Assembly: GCA_964523735.1 (NCBI GenBank)
Contig: CAZFYZ010000005.1
Location: 1-64,000 of the forward strand
Source of the DNA: CAZFYZ01 sp964523735
GTDB taxonomy: Bacteria; Armatimonadota; UBA5829
DNA: 64,000 bases
Direction: 5' to 3'
The notes beneath the pieces were generated by a model that was not told the origin of the DNA, searched no databases, and was given only the letters and a program-made list of their open reading frames with translations. How positions within the stretch are numbered: the stretch's first letter is position 1; every line of letters starts with the position of its first letter. Positions 16,355 through 24,758 of the stretch are shown piece by piece. The position numbers and the translations under genes were made by a program.

Positions 16355-17308
16355 ATGGAAAGACGTGAGTTTCTGAAGCTGACAGTAGCGGCCGGAGTAG
16401 CGGCGGCCGTTGGGTCGCAAGAGGTCGAGGCCGCGGGTGCAGCAATCCCCAGGCGCAGGCTGGGCAAGACCGGCGAGCGGCTGTCCATCGTGGGGATGGG
16501 CGGGATCGTGCTTATGGGCCACGAGCAGGAGTCGGCGAACAAGATCGTGGCCGAGGCTGTCGACAGGAGCATCAACTACTTCGACGTTGCCCCCAGCTAC
16601 GGCAATGGCGAGGCCGAAGAGAAGCTGGGCCCTGCGCTGGAACCGCACCGAAAGAAGGTCTTCCTCGCGTGCAAGACCGCTATGCGCGATGCGGCAGGAG
16701 CGCAGAAGGAGCTGGAGACCTCGCTCAAGCGCCTGCGGACCGATCACTTCGACCTCTACCAGATGCACGCTCTGAGCACGCCGGAGGACGTCAACACGGC
16801 ACTAGGACCCGGCGGCGCTATCGAGACTTTCCAGAAGGCTCGCGAGGCGGGCAAGATACGCTTCATAGGGTTCTCAGCCCACACGGTCGAAGCCGCCCTT
16901 TCGGCGATGGACAAGTTCACGTTCGATACAGTCCTCTTCCCCATCAACTGGGTCTGCTCCATCAAAGGCGACTTTGGCCCTCAGGTCATCAAGAAGGCGC
17001 GGGAGAAGGGGATGGGGATTCTGGCTCTCAAGGGCCTGGCTCGCACGGGCTGGCCTGAGGGAGTGAAGCACGATTACCCCTACTGCTGGTACCAGCCAGT
17101 CTCTGATCGCGGTGTCGCCGACCTTGCTCTGCGCTTTACGCTGTCTCAGCCGATCACAGCCGCCGTCCCGCCCGGCGACGAGCGCCTATTCAAGCTGGCT
17201 GTCGAGATAGCCCAGCGGTTCAAGCCTATCTCTAGAGACGAGCTGAAGCGCCTTGAGACGATGGCGGCCGATCTCGACCCGATCTTCCGGCACACAGAGA
17301 AGGCCTGA
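16355..17308 (+). CDS. Aldo/keto reductase with Tat-like leader
   Basis: 317 residues. The N-terminus MERREFLKLTVAAG contains a twin-arginine motif (RREFLKL) and a hydrophobic Ala-rich segment, suggesting export by Tat. The body is an AKR barrel: RRLGKTGERLSIVGMG, NYFDVAPSYGNGEAEEKLG (catalytic Asp and Tyr), KTAMRDAAGAQKELETSL and LDLYQMHA-like DHFDLYQMHAL. ATG 16355 is preferred over a TTG upstream because it gives the Tat motif. Substrate unknown; cofactor is probably NADPH. Single gene after rtcA. Confidence 0.82.
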   Translation: MERREFLKLTVAAGVAAAVGSQEVEAAGAAIPRRRLGKTGERLSIVGMGGIVLMGHEQESANKIVAEAVDRSINYFDVAPSYGNGEAEEKLGPALEPHRKKVFLACKTAMRDAAGAQKELETSLKRLRTDHFDLYQMHALSTPEDVNTALGPGGAIETFQKAREAGKIRFIGFSAHTVEAALSAMDKFTFDTVLFPINWVCSIKGDFGPQVIKKAREKGMGILALKGLARTGWPEGVKHDYPYCWYQPVSDRGVADLALRFTLSQPITAAVPPGDERLFKLAVEIAQRFKPISRDELKRLETMAADLDPIFRHTEKA

Positions 17309-17317
17309 CACAAGGAA

Positions 17318-17818
17318 CTACAAACAGCTCTCCTGAGCTATGACTCGGTACGGCCAGCGCGTGTCGATAGCGATGACCCTGACGTGGTGTAGCGGTAGTT
17401 CCGGCTCCCCGTAGGTTTCCCACGCCATCCCACATATCCAGATGTCGGTACCCCGGACAGTGGTCTTGGTGAGGCAGAGTGGAAGGAAGAATGTATTGTC
17501 ACGCACGCCCGATTCCTTCCTGAGGCGGTGGAAGACGCCGGCCGATTGGAGGGGGTTGTGCGAGCCTCGACGTACCTCTGCTCGAAACCTGCGCAGGTTG
17601 GCTTGGAGCTTGGCTTTAGCTTGCGCGGTCGTGAAAACAGTCTTGCCCGTTGAGGGGTCAACTATGCTGCCCATCTGATTCCACATCGACCATACTGGGT
17701 CGTAGAGCGCCTTCTTCGGAAGACGCGATGACGGCGGGAGGTAGATTGCGCCAACTGCCACGCCAGCCAAGACCAATACGCCTATAAGAAACCGAACCAC
17801 GCGTCGCCTGCGTCCCAT
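17318..17818 (-). CDS. Hypothetical membrane-anchored protein
   Basis: 166 residues. The basic N-terminus (MGRRRRVVRF) and a hydrophobic helix (LIGVLVLAGVAVGAIYLP) form a signal anchor. The rest has no recognised domain; it contains VWSMWNQMGSIVDPSTGKTV and a C-terminal region with paired Cys/Trp residues. Convergent with the aldo/keto reductase gene, 9 nt apart. Probably an extracytoplasmic protein of unknown role. Confidence 0.55.
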   Translation of the reverse strand: MGRRRRVVRFLIGVLVLAGVAVGAIYLPPSSRLPKKALYDPVWSMWNQMGSIVDPSTGKTVFTTAQAKAKLQANLRRFRAEVRRGSHNPLQSAGVFHRLRKESGVRDNTFFLPLCLTKTTVRGTDIWICGMAWETYGEPELPLHHVRVIAIDTRWPYRVIAQESCL

Positions 17819-18093
17819 TACGCTATCCTCCTACTACTTCTGGCTATGTACTAGAGACAGGCAGCCAGATGATGTTTGTTCCCTTGGTCTGGCTCGTTAG
17901 GCTTTCCTCACATCTGCCATTGCCAGAAAAACGACGCGACTGCAAGTCGTGGTATTCTGTTTCGGGTGCGATGGCATATCACATGCGATCGTGCTCCAAC
18001 TTCTGACCTCCTACGTCCGACTCCCCCCAAAACGTGGTAAACTAAATGCTGCTGGCGCTCGTTTATACTACCAAGAGGGACGGGAAACCCAGA

Positions 18094-18681
18094 ATGAGAC
18101 CCGAGACAACCGAAGATGAGGTCTTGATCAGCAGGTTCCAGGAGGGCGAAGCCGAGGCGTTCGACCGGCTGATGGCGCTTCACATGAACAAGGTCTACGC
18201 TTTGGCGTGGGGAGTGCTGAGGAATCGCGAGGACGCGCTCGATGCGGCGCAAGAGGTCTTCATCAAGCTCCACGGTGTGCTGGGGCGGTTTCCCCCCGCG
18301 GATAACCTGAGCGCCTGGCTCTACAGGGTTTGTCTGAACCACTGCATAGATCGCCAGCGCCGCGCGAAGAGACCTCGGGTCGAGATGACCGACGAGGATT
18401 GGGACCGGCTCCAGGGCTCGGAGAAGCTGGAGCCTGAGTTCAGGGCGCATCAGTCTGAGACCGGACGCATAATCCGGGCGGCGGTGGACACGCTGCCCGA
18501 GCGACAGAAGCTGGTCTTCACACTGCGCCATTACAAACTACTATCGATAAACGAGATCGGCGAGGCGATTGGATGCACCTCGGGCGCCGTCAAGGCGCAT
18601 TTATCTCGCGCAACGGCTAACTTGCGCGACCGGCTCGAAGGCTCGGGAATATACGCAGCCGGGGAGGTGGACCGGAAATGA
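18094..18681 (+). CDS. ECF-type RNA polymerase sigma factor
   Basis: About 195 residues. Region 2: ISRFQEGEAEAFDRLM, DALDAAQEVFIKLHGVLGRF and AWLYRVCLNHCIDRQR (-10 recognition). Region 4: LPERQKLVFTLRHYKLLSINEIGE and SGAVKAHLSRATANLRDRL, a helix-turn-helix for the -35. An ORF start at 18046 lies only 3 nt after a TAAACT box with TGG before it, so ATG 18094 is preferred. The last codons overlap the anti-sigma gene (ATGA), the usual sigma/anti-sigma pairing. Confidence 0.9.
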   Translation: MRPETTEDEVLISRFQEGEAEAFDRLMALHMNKVYALAWGVLRNREDALDAAQEVFIKLHGVLGRFPPADNLSAWLYRVCLNHCIDRQRRAKRPRVEMTDEDWDRLQGSEKLEPEFRAHQSETGRIIRAAVDTLPERQKLVFTLRHYKLLSINEIGEAIGCTSGAVKAHLSRATANLRDRLEGSGIYAAGEVDRK

Positions 18682-19400
18682 AATGCAAACAGGTTCAGGA
18701 AATGATGGGGGCGTATCTCTATGGGGATCTGACCCCCGATGAGATGCGCGAAGTTAGAGAGCACACTCAGGTGTGTGACGCGTGCCGCGAGGATGTCGAG
18801 AGCCGCGGGCGGGTGGTGTCCTCGCTTGACGACACTGCGCCCGAATTGACTGACGAAGAGCGAATGCGAATATCCTGGGCGGTCAAGGGAGCTATCAGGA
18901 ACGCGGCGCCGGCTCGTATCGGTTGGCAGTTCACGCGTGGTTATGCGTTCGGGCTTGGTGGAGTAGCATTAGCGGGTCTCGCAGTCGCGGCGATAATGTG
19001 GGCGAACTCAGGCAAGCCGCCCATGAGTCAGCAGGCACGCGAAGGCAAGTCCGGTGCGATCGTCGAGGTAACAGAGGTAACGGAGCCGCAGCTGCCGAAG
19101 AATGTGGATACGCAGGATCTGACGGCTGATACCAGCGGGAGTTCCGCCATCGAGAGGTTCTCGAACGAGGCGATGCGCTCCCTGAGCACGATCTCATCGC
19201 GCGAACACCACAATCGCCGGCATACGGCTCCGCGCGAGAAGCCGGCACAAGTGATCGACGAGCCCACGCCGGACCAGCCGAAGACCGAGGAGCCTAAGCC
19301 TGAGGAGCCAAAGGTAGAAGAACCAAAGGCAGAGCCCGCAGCCGAAGGGATGAAGCTGCCGGAGCCGACGGACGCCAATGACGCAAGAACCGCGCAATAG
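18678..19400 (+). CDS. Anti-sigma factor with zinc-finger (ZAS-like) domain
   Basis: 240 residues. The N-terminal CKQVQEMMGAYLYGDL and HTQVCDACREDV give the His-X3-Cys-X2-Cys anti-sigma zinc motif. One membrane helix at about 91-110 (GLGGVALAGLAVAAIMWAN). The periplasmic part is low-complexity and ends in repeated PK-EEPK units. It starts within the sigma gene stop, so it should hold the ECF sigma at the membrane until a signal releases it. Confidence 0.85.
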   Translation: MKCKQVQEMMGAYLYGDLTPDEMREVREHTQVCDACREDVESRGRVVSSLDDTAPELTDEERMRISWAVKGAIRNAAPARIGWQFTRGYAFGLGGVALAGLAVAAIMWANSGKPPMSQQAREGKSGAIVEVTEVTEPQLPKNVDTQDLTADTSGSSAIERFSNEAMRSLSTISSREHHNRRHTAPREKPAQVIDEPTPDQPKTEEPKPEEPKVEEPKAEPAAEGMKLPEPTDANDARTAQ

Positions 19401-19416
19401 GGGTTGGGGGTCAGGA
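19398..19416. repeat. Short heptad run at the anti-sigma / secreted protein gap
   Basis: AGGGGTT, GGGGGTC, AGGATTT at 7-nt steps, starting in the stop codon and serving as the ribosome site of the next gene. Minimal member of the heptad family; could be chance. Confidence 0.3.
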
Positions 19417-19417
19417 T

Positions 19418-20479
19418 TTGCGAGTTAGAGCAGGGATAGCTCGAGCGCTGCTGGTCGTGACGCTTCTCAGTCTGCCAGCCATTGCTGCTTGGGGGCAGTC
19501 GGGGGCCACGGCAACTGTAAGGCCTGTCGGTAAGGCTACAAGCGCTCTGGTCATAATCGACGGCAAGCTCGTAGAAGTGGAATCGGCCGAGCTGCAGCGG
19601 GGCAGGCAGGTAATGATCGCCCTGCGCGACCTCGAGAAGCTCGGCTGGGGCACCGTCTCGTCGACATCGCCCGATAAGTTCAGCTTCAGAGCAAACGGCG
19701 TCACGCTCACATTCACTAAAGGCAAGGACGCGGCGATGATCAACTCGCTGGCGGTCGTGCTGCCGATCGACACGTATCTCCGCGACGGCAAGCTCATGGT
19801 CCCACTGTCGTTCGTGGCCAAGTCGCTCAACTATCAGTACGACATGGCAGAGAAGCCGGTCGCAATGATCTCGACAACACCCCCGAAACCCGCCGAGCTA
19901 ACGCTGAACACCCTCCAAGGGACTGTCCTGTACGATGGTATCGGCGTGGGCGGCGTGACCGTGCGCGCCGTTGACCCGGATTACGTCGTTGTGAAGAACG
20001 GGACCACCAAGACCGACGCGAACGGCGAGTACAAGTTTGCGGACCTGCCGGACGGGACCTACAGGGCCTACGTCTACATCGGCGACAACCCCACCTACTT
20101 CAATGGCGCTTCCGATCCGGTCGATGCCAAGGGCGGCAGCGTCTTTCAACTGCAGCCTGTCTCGCTCGTGCGCGTGATCAGGCCCATCAAGCCCAAAGCC
20201 GGCACTCAAGTAGTCCTGCCCGGAAAGGATAACCTCGACTTCGCGTGGACACCGTGCGAGGGCACCCAGAGCTACACGCTCATCATCAGAAGGAAAGACT
20301 CCGACAAGACCCTCGCTGAGACCGCAGTCGAGAAGCCGGAAGCCAAAGTCCCCGCGAGCCTGTTCACCAAGGGCTCGTCGTACGAAGTTGAGGTAAGGGC
20401 AGCCAACGTCCTCGGCGAGCCCATCGGCCTCACCTCCGGCCCCGGCGGGAATGCGTGGGAGTTCTCGGTAAAGAAGTAG
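19418..20479 (+). CDS. Secreted protein with copper-amine-oxidase-N-like and carboxypeptidase-regulatory-like domains
   Basis: 353 residues with a signal peptide (ARALLVVTLLSLPAIAAWGQ). Residues about 40-150 resemble the Cu_amine_oxidN1 domain found in extracellular proteins (VMIALRDLEKLGW, LMVPLSFVAKSLNY). About 165-240 is a carboxypeptidase regulatory-like beta domain (LQGTVLYDGIGVGGVTV, TKTDANGEYKFADLPDGTY), and the end looks fibronectin-III-like. Start TTG 19418 after GGGGGTCAGGA. It follows the anti-sigma gene by 17 nt and may be a target or sensor of that system. Confidence 0.7.
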   Translation: MRVRAGIARALLVVTLLSLPAIAAWGQSGATATVRPVGKATSALVIIDGKLVEVESAELQRGRQVMIALRDLEKLGWGTVSSTSPDKFSFRANGVTLTFTKGKDAAMINSLAVVLPIDTYLRDGKLMVPLSFVAKSLNYQYDMAEKPVAMISTTPPKPAELTLNTLQGTVLYDGIGVGGVTVRAVDPDYVVVKNGTTKTDANGEYKFADLPDGTYRAYVYIGDNPTYFNGASDPVDAKGGSVFQLQPVSLVRVIRPIKPKAGTQVVLPGKDNLDFAWTPCEGTQSYTLIIRRKDSDKTLAETAVEKPEAKVPASLFTKGSSYEVEVRAANVLGEPIGLTSGPGGNAWEFSVKK

Positions 20480-20604
20480 CGCCCTGGCAGCCGCCGGACA
20501 AAGTGGCGCCATGGGTTGTGGCAGGCGTCTCTGAGGCCCTCCGGAAGCGTGACACACTTCCTGGGGTCGAAGACCCCGACTACAACGACTTTGTCTGTTC
20601 GCTG

Positions 20605-21147
20605 CTAGACCCGCGAAGCCAGCACGCGCTGTGCCATCAGAATCCCGCAGATGCTCTTGGCATCCTTGATCTCGCCCGACAGAATCTTGCCGACTGCCTC
20701 GTCCATCGAAACCTCGACTACTTCGATGAACTCATCCGCGTCAGCCTGGGCCTTGGCTTTCACGAGGTCCTCCGCCAGGAAAGTGTGCAGCATCTCACTC
20801 GAGTATCCGGGGGCGAGGTACGATCGAAACATTGTGGTCACACGGTTGGCGTGGTAGCCGATCTCCTCTTCCAGCTCACGGACCACGCATGCCCCTGGGT
20901 CTTCGCCGGGGTCGATCGTGCCGGCCGGAATCTCGAGGAGTGTCTCTCCGGCAGCCTGCCTGAACTGCCTCACCAGCACGATCCTGTCGTGATCTATCAG
21001 GGGCACAGCCGCAACTGCTCCACGGTGGACAACGACCTCTCGTGTGCTCTCGCGGCCATTTGGCAGCCGCACGCGATCGACCCGCAGCTTCACAAGCCGC
21101 CCGGAGAATACCTCGTTGCTCTCGATCGTCTCTTCTCGGAGTTCCAT
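20605..21147 (-). CDS. Nudix hydrolase (ADP-ribose pyrophosphatase type)
   Basis: About 180 residues. The Nudix box is complete: G-TIDPG-E-DPGACVV-REL-EEE-IG at about residues 86-108, in the form GX5EX7REUXEEXGU that binds Mg. AGETLLEIPAGT before it and the length fit ADP-ribose/sugar-nucleotide pyrophosphatases. ATG 21147 is preferred over TTG 21165 because a TATAAT box (21154-21159) lies inside the extension. That box ends 6 nt before the ATG, so the mRNA may be leaderless. Substrate not provable from sequence. Confidence 0.88.
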   Translation of the reverse strand: MELREETIESNEVFSGRLVKLRVDRVRLPNGRESTREVVVHRGAVAAVPLIDHDRIVLVRQFRQAAGETLLEIPAGTIDPGEDPGACVVRELEEEIGYHANRVTTMFRSYLAPGYSSEMLHTFLAEDLVKAKAQADADEFIEVVEVSMDEAVGKILSGEIKDAKSICGILMAQRVLASRV

Positions 21148-21153
21148 GGTGAC

Positions 21154-21159
21154 ATTATA
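21154..21159 (-). promoter_or_regulatory. -10 box of the Nudix gene
   Basis: Minus-strand TATAAT ending 6 nt before the ATG. The -35 at 17 nt (TTCCTG) is weak. Predicts a transcript starting at or next to the ATG. Confidence 0.5.
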
Positions 21160-21307
21160 GTCCAAGAGCTCAGGAGCAGGAAGACGAAGCGCCCATTTGG
21201 AAGTGCCGGTGCTTCATCGCCGCAATCCAATATGGGTTGTGTTTGCGGGCTTCTCGACTAGCTTAGGACGTAATGAGGATGATGGGAGGGGGAAGGTAGC
21301 GGTGAAC

Positions 21308-21336
21308 CTGGGTGGGGTCGGTCGACCCCACCCGAA
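21308..21336. terminator. GC-rich hairpin after the response regulator gene
   Basis: GGGTGGGGTCGGTCGACCCCACCC is an almost perfect palindrome just beyond the stop of the minus-strand regulator gene. No T tract on either strand, so its termination role is uncertain. Confidence 0.45.
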
Positions 21337-21344
21337 CAATCTTC

Positions 21345-22094
21345 TTAGAGAGCGCTTGCTGGCTCTCTGATCTCGAACTTGTAACCGACGCCCCAGATCG
21401 TGGTGATGCGGCAGGGGCTGCCGTTGGCTTCGATCTTGCGGCGGAGCCTCTTGATGTGCTGATCAACGGTTCTCTCGTCGCCATAGAACTCCTGGTAAGC
21501 CCAGACCTGCTCCAGAAGCTGCTCTCGTGTAAAGACTCGGTTGCGATTGGACGCCAGGTACCAGAGGAGGTCGAACTCCTTGGGCGTGAGGTCGATTCTC
21601 TGCTCGCCCACAAGCACCTCGCGGGAGATGCGGCTGATCGCCAATCCAGGCAGATTGAGGACCTGCTGCTCATCCGGACTGGGAACATAAGCCGCGCGTC
21701 GCAGAACGGCCTTGACTCTGGCGAGAAGCTCGCGCGGTGAGAACGGCTTGGTTACATAGTCGTCCGCGCCGATCTCGAGCCCGAGAACGCGGTCCACCTC
21801 GTCTACGCGGGCGCTCAACATAATCAGCGGCACGTTGCTGCTCTTACGGATCTCCTTGCAGACATCCAGCCCGTCGACGCCCGGCAGCATGAGATCAAGG
21901 ATCACGAGATCAGGCTTCTGGTTCCTGACCATCTCCAGGCCTTCGTTGCCGTCGCCGGTGCAGGCCACTGTGTAGCCGGCCTTCTCGAAGTAGAGCGATA
22001 TCAGATCGCATACGTTCTCTTCATCGTCTATGACGAGCACCTTAGGCCCGCCGTTGCCGGTTTCATCCTTCTTGAGCACGCTCTGAACGTCCAT
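21345..22094 (-). CDS. OmpR/PhoB-family response regulator (orphan)
   Basis: 249 residues. Receiver domain: VLVIDDEENVCDLIS (acidic pocket), VILDLMLPG (phosphoacceptor Asp at about residue 62), SAR and TKPF (Thr/Lys switch residues). C-terminal winged helix: LTPKEFDLLWYLASN, VDQHIKRLRRKIE and WGVGYKF. No histidine kinase is adjacent, so it is an orphan here. The predicted product would bind direct-repeat DNA near target promoters. Divergent from efp. Confidence 0.9.
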   Translation of the reverse strand: MDVQSVLKKDETGNGGPKVLVIDDEENVCDLISLYFEKAGYTVACTGDGNEGLEMVRNQKPDLVILDLMLPGVDGLDVCKEIRKSSNVPLIMLSARVDEVDRVLGLEIGADDYVTKPFSPRELLARVKAVLRRAAYVPSPDEQQVLNLPGLAISRISREVLVGEQRIDLTPKEFDLLWYLASNRNRVFTREQLLEQVWAYQEFYGDERTVDQHIKRLRRKIEANGSPCRITTIWGVGYKFEIREPASAL

Positions 22095-22594
22095 CGCGCG
22101 AAGTCACCTCGACTATAGTTAGTTGTACTCGCCTCTGGCGATTACGGTTCAGCCTCAGTATAGGTGAGTCTGCCCTGCATGTCAAGGCCCCAACAAGAAA
22201 AAGACCAAAATACGTATTCTCACCACAGAATTGAACCCGCGCGGGCACGAATGCAAACGGTTCTTAGGTGACAAGACGCGCGCGATGCAGGCCTGGGCGC
22301 CGTTGCATAGGCTTTGGTTTGCGCTGCGCCGCGGCTTTCCCCTCGATCGCCGGTTCGCTTGAGACGGCTTTCGTTGGGTCTGCGCAAGATTGATGTCCAC
22401 GTAGTGAATCTCAACTACACGCGGCGGAACGCGTCTGATAACTTGGCTACTAAGGCTACCCCTGCGGGAACCACTATGACATCCCGGGCAAGTGCAGCCG
22501 CCCGGGAAGCCGGAGGTAACAGGTCAGACTTCAGAATGAGGAGTACGAAGGTTACACTCACGGAGTGTGCGCTGTTTCCGGTCGGTGTGTGAGT
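22095..22594. other. 500-nt divergent gap between regulator and efp
   Basis: No credible gene. It holds a stable palindrome around 22484-22512 (TCCCGGGC, short loop, GCCCGGGA) and, farther on, the efp promoter. The plus-strand hairpin lies upstream of that promoter. I compared the sequence with the riboswitch cores I know and could not assign it. Confidence 0.4.
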
Positions 22595-22624
22595 TTGCGG
22601 ATGGCCGATGGCCTATGCTATAAT
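22595..22624 (+). promoter_or_regulatory. Sigma-70-type promoter of efp
   Basis: TTGCGG (22595-22600), 18-nt spacer, TATAAT (22619-22624), with TGC before the -10. It falls inside an upstream in-frame extension, confirming the ATG at 22674 as the efp start. Confidence 0.7.
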
Positions 22625-22673
22625 TCGACCGACGAAGAGATACTTAAAGCTCGGAGGGATTTCCAGACTCTAT

Positions 22674-23234
22674 ATGGACACCAGTGATTTCAGGAACGGT
22701 CTGTCGATCATCGTTGACGGCGAGATATGCACTATCGTTGAGTTTCAGCATGTCAAACCAGGCAAGGGTCCGGCGTTTGTCAGGAGCAAACTGAAGAACG
22801 TCCGGAACGGAGCGGTGACCGAGAAGACCTGGAGAGCGGGAGAGAAGATGGATCAGGCCATCCTCGAGCGCTATCCTATGCAGTACAGCTATCAGCAGGA
22901 TGGCGAGTACTTCTTCATGGACCCTGAGAGCTATGAGATGGTCCCGATTGCCAAAGAGAAGATCGGTGACGGGGTGAAGTTCCTGAAGGAAGGACTCGAA
23001 GTCACGGCACTAGCGCACAAAGAAGAGATCATAAACGTTGAGCTTCCTTTTACCATGGAAGCAGTGATCGCGGAGACTGATCCGGGTGTCCGCGGCGACA
23101 CTGCATCAGGTGGAAGCAAGCCGGCGACACTCGAGACAGGCGCGGTTATCCAGGTGCCATTCTTCATCAATATCGGCGACCGTGTGAAAGTTGACACGCG
23201 CACCGGCGCGTACCTGGAGCGGAGCAAAGATTAG
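22674..23234 (+). CDS. efp: Translation elongation factor P
   Basis: 186 residues, the standard EF-P length, in three beta-barrel domains. MDTSDFRNGLSIIVDGEICT starts domain I; the tip loop reads VKPGKGPAFVRSKLKN with Lys in GKG, the usual modification site. The end GDRVKVDTRTGAYLERSKD matches the RV-DTR-GEY-R signature, here with Ala for Glu. EF-P relieves ribosome stalling at proline runs. ATG 22674 has CGGAGGGA upstream. It heads a gene run with accB, accC, nusB and folD, an order known in several phyla. Confidence 0.95.
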   Translation: MDTSDFRNGLSIIVDGEICTIVEFQHVKPGKGPAFVRSKLKNVRNGAVTEKTWRAGEKMDQAILERYPMQYSYQQDGEYFFMDPESYEMVPIAKEKIGDGVKFLKEGLEVTALAHKEEIINVELPFTMEAVIAETDPGVRGDTASGGSKPATLETGAVIQVPFFINIGDRVKVDTRTGAYLERSKD

Positions 23235-23270
23235 CAGTGCCCGGCCCCACTGAGATGGAGGGTTGAGGTC

Positions 23271-23891
23271 ATGCCAGTAAGCACGCACAGGAAGAGCCAG
23301 ATTGTCGGGATAACCGACAGGTTGACAGGCTGCGCCCTTAAGATAGGGGGGCCGGCTTTCGCGGTCGCGCTGATCTTCAGCGCGGTAATCATCTACGGCG
23401 GGCACATCAATGGATTGAACAAGATGAGCCCGAACGACAAGAGCTATCTGCTCAGCTCGGTCAATCTCGCTGTTCAAGCGCTTGTGATCGGGGCAGCCGT
23501 GGTTGTTGCTGCGGTTGTTGTGCGTTGGTCGCGCTTTGAAGAGAGCGGTCAGATACTCTTGCTTGTTGGGGCAGGGATGTTCTTCGGTATTCCCCTGCTC
23601 TTGGGAGCTACGGCCAATGTGGTCGGCGCTGAGAGCAAGAAGTCGCTGCTCTCGATCGTCAACTCATTGCGCACTGCCGGAATGACCGCGCTGCTGCCTG
23701 GCCTGGTGCTGGTGCTGCGGGACGGGATTCTGAGAATATGGAACGGCGTCTCCGTCAGGCGGGTCATGGAGCGGAGATGGCAGAACGCCCAAGTGCTGGG
23801 ACATGGATACCTGCCGCTCGTTTGTGCGAGATCATTGTCCGGCGTGGCAGTCGCGCAAGAGTTGTTGGAGGATCAAGGCAGGCTGCTGTGA
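23271..23891 (+). CDS. Membrane protein, N-terminal part of an apparently frameshifted gene
   Basis: 206 residues in this frame. Four hydrophobic segments occur at about 27-46, 70-87, 95-115 and 130-150. The last 40 residues do not look like the rest. A one-base shift between about 23770 and 23790 moves into the frame of the next ORF, where a Cys-rich CW-type motif appears. I therefore think 23271-24336 is one gene of about 355 residues broken by a single-base indel, either natural or an assembly error. Function unknown. Situated between efp and accB. Confidence 0.5.
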   Translation: MPVSTHRKSQIVGITDRLTGCALKIGGPAFAVALIFSAVIIYGGHINGLNKMSPNDKSYLLSSVNLAVQALVIGAAVVVAAVVVRWSRFEESGQILLLVGAGMFFGIPLLLGATANVVGAESKKSLLSIVNSLRTAGMTALLPGLVLVLRDGILRIWNGVSVRRVMERRWQNAQVLGHGYLPLVCARSLSGVAVAQELLEDQGRLL

Positions 23892-24336
23892 TGAGTCGGT
23901 CATCCTCAAGGCAATGGCCGCCGGAGGAATGGACAAAGACAACATCCACGCGCAAGGCATTATTGCCAGCCTGAGCACTGAGAAGCCGAACAACACCAAG
24001 TTTTCGCGGAAGCTAAAAGGCCAACGGTGCAAGCGCTGCTTCATCTATGCACGCCATCAGGCGGACAAGTATCGAGTCCTTAGCCCGCTGGTGTTTCCGG
24101 CGGTTGTGCTGGCAATGTGGGCCTACTATCCTGTGATCAGTGCCTGGCTTCTGATAGGGTTCGGCAAGATCGATAGGTTCATGAGTTTTCTGACCCTCCG
24201 GCCCGTTGGGTCTAGCTTTGAACTGGGAAGTGATGGAACCATACTCGTCGGTCTTTCTGTCGTCTGGCTGGCGTTGATTGGCATAAGCTATGCGCTTCGT
24301 GCGCTGGAGTATCTAGTTTTCGATTTGCAGGTGTAG
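23803..24336 (+). CDS. C-terminal part of the frameshifted membrane protein (Cys-rich segment plus membrane helices)
   Basis: Open in its own frame from about 23780, upstream of the first ATG at 23803. There it reads PKCWDMDTCRSFVRDHCPAW followed by SRKSCWRIKAGCC, matching a Cys-rich KCW...CPA...CW motif found in some bacterial signalling proteins (recognised by eye). Then come CKRCFIYARH and two or three membrane helices (PLVFPAVVLAMWAYYPVI; TILVGLSVVWLALIGISYAL). The conserved motif upstream of the ATG shows that the ATG is not the true start. It ends 2 nt before accB. Confidence 0.5.
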   Translation: MDTCRSFVRDHCPAWQSRKSCWRIKAGCCDESVILKAMAAGGMDKDNIHAQGIIASLSTEKPNNTKFSRKLKGQRCKRCFIYARHQADKYRVLSPLVFPAVVLAMWAYYPVISAWLLIGFGKIDRFMSFLTLRPVGSSFELGSDGTILVGLSVVWLALIGISYALRALEYLVFDLQV

Positions 24337-24338
24337 CG

Positions 24339-24758
24339 GTGGATGTCGCAAAGATAGAAGAACTGATCACTGTGCTGGAGGGCTCTCGATCCGAAGAGCT
24401 GTGTGTGCGTAAGGGCGATTTCGGCGTTTGCATCAAGAAGGGCAGAAAGCCCGCTCATGCTCCGGCCGCGCACGCCCCGGCCAAAGTCGAGCCAAAGGCA
24501 CCGGCCACTCACGTGGAGTCCCCGAATGAGCGTCTCATCACGGCGCCAATGGTTGGCATATTCCACGTGGTTGACGGCATCGCCAAGCCGGGGAGCAAGA
24601 TCAGCGCGGGGCAGGTGGTCGGCTCGATAGAGTCGATGAAGCTGCTGAATGACATAGTCTGCGACGTGACTGGGACTGTAGTCGAATCAATGGTTGAGGA
24701 TGGGATGCCCGTCGAGTACGGACAGCCGTTGTGCAGGGTCGAGAAGGCTGAAGCATGA
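24339..24758 (+). CDS. accB: Biotin carboxyl carrier protein of acetyl-CoA carboxylase (AccB)
   Basis: 139 residues. The N-terminal half ends in an Ala/Pro linker (APAAHAPAKVEPKAPA). The C-terminal biotinyl domain carries the biotin-attachment motif ESMKLLND with the acceptor Lys near residue 106 (common form is EAMKM). It carries CO2 between biotin carboxylase and carboxyltransferase in fatty-acid synthesis. GTG start. Unusually, another gene (24755-25153) lies between accB and accC. Confidence 0.93.
   Translation: MDVAKIEELITVLEGSRSEELCVRKGDFGVCIKKGRKPAHAPAAHAPAKVEPKAPATHVESPNERLITAPMVGIFHVVDGIAKPGSKISAGQVVGSIESMKLLNDIVCDVTGTVVESMVEDGMPVEYGQPLCRVEKAEA

Noticed and set aside
21308..21336. 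GGGTGGGGTCGG palindrome as a transcription factor site
   Set aside because: It lies just after the regulator gene, not before any gene on either strand, so a terminator-like role is more likely.
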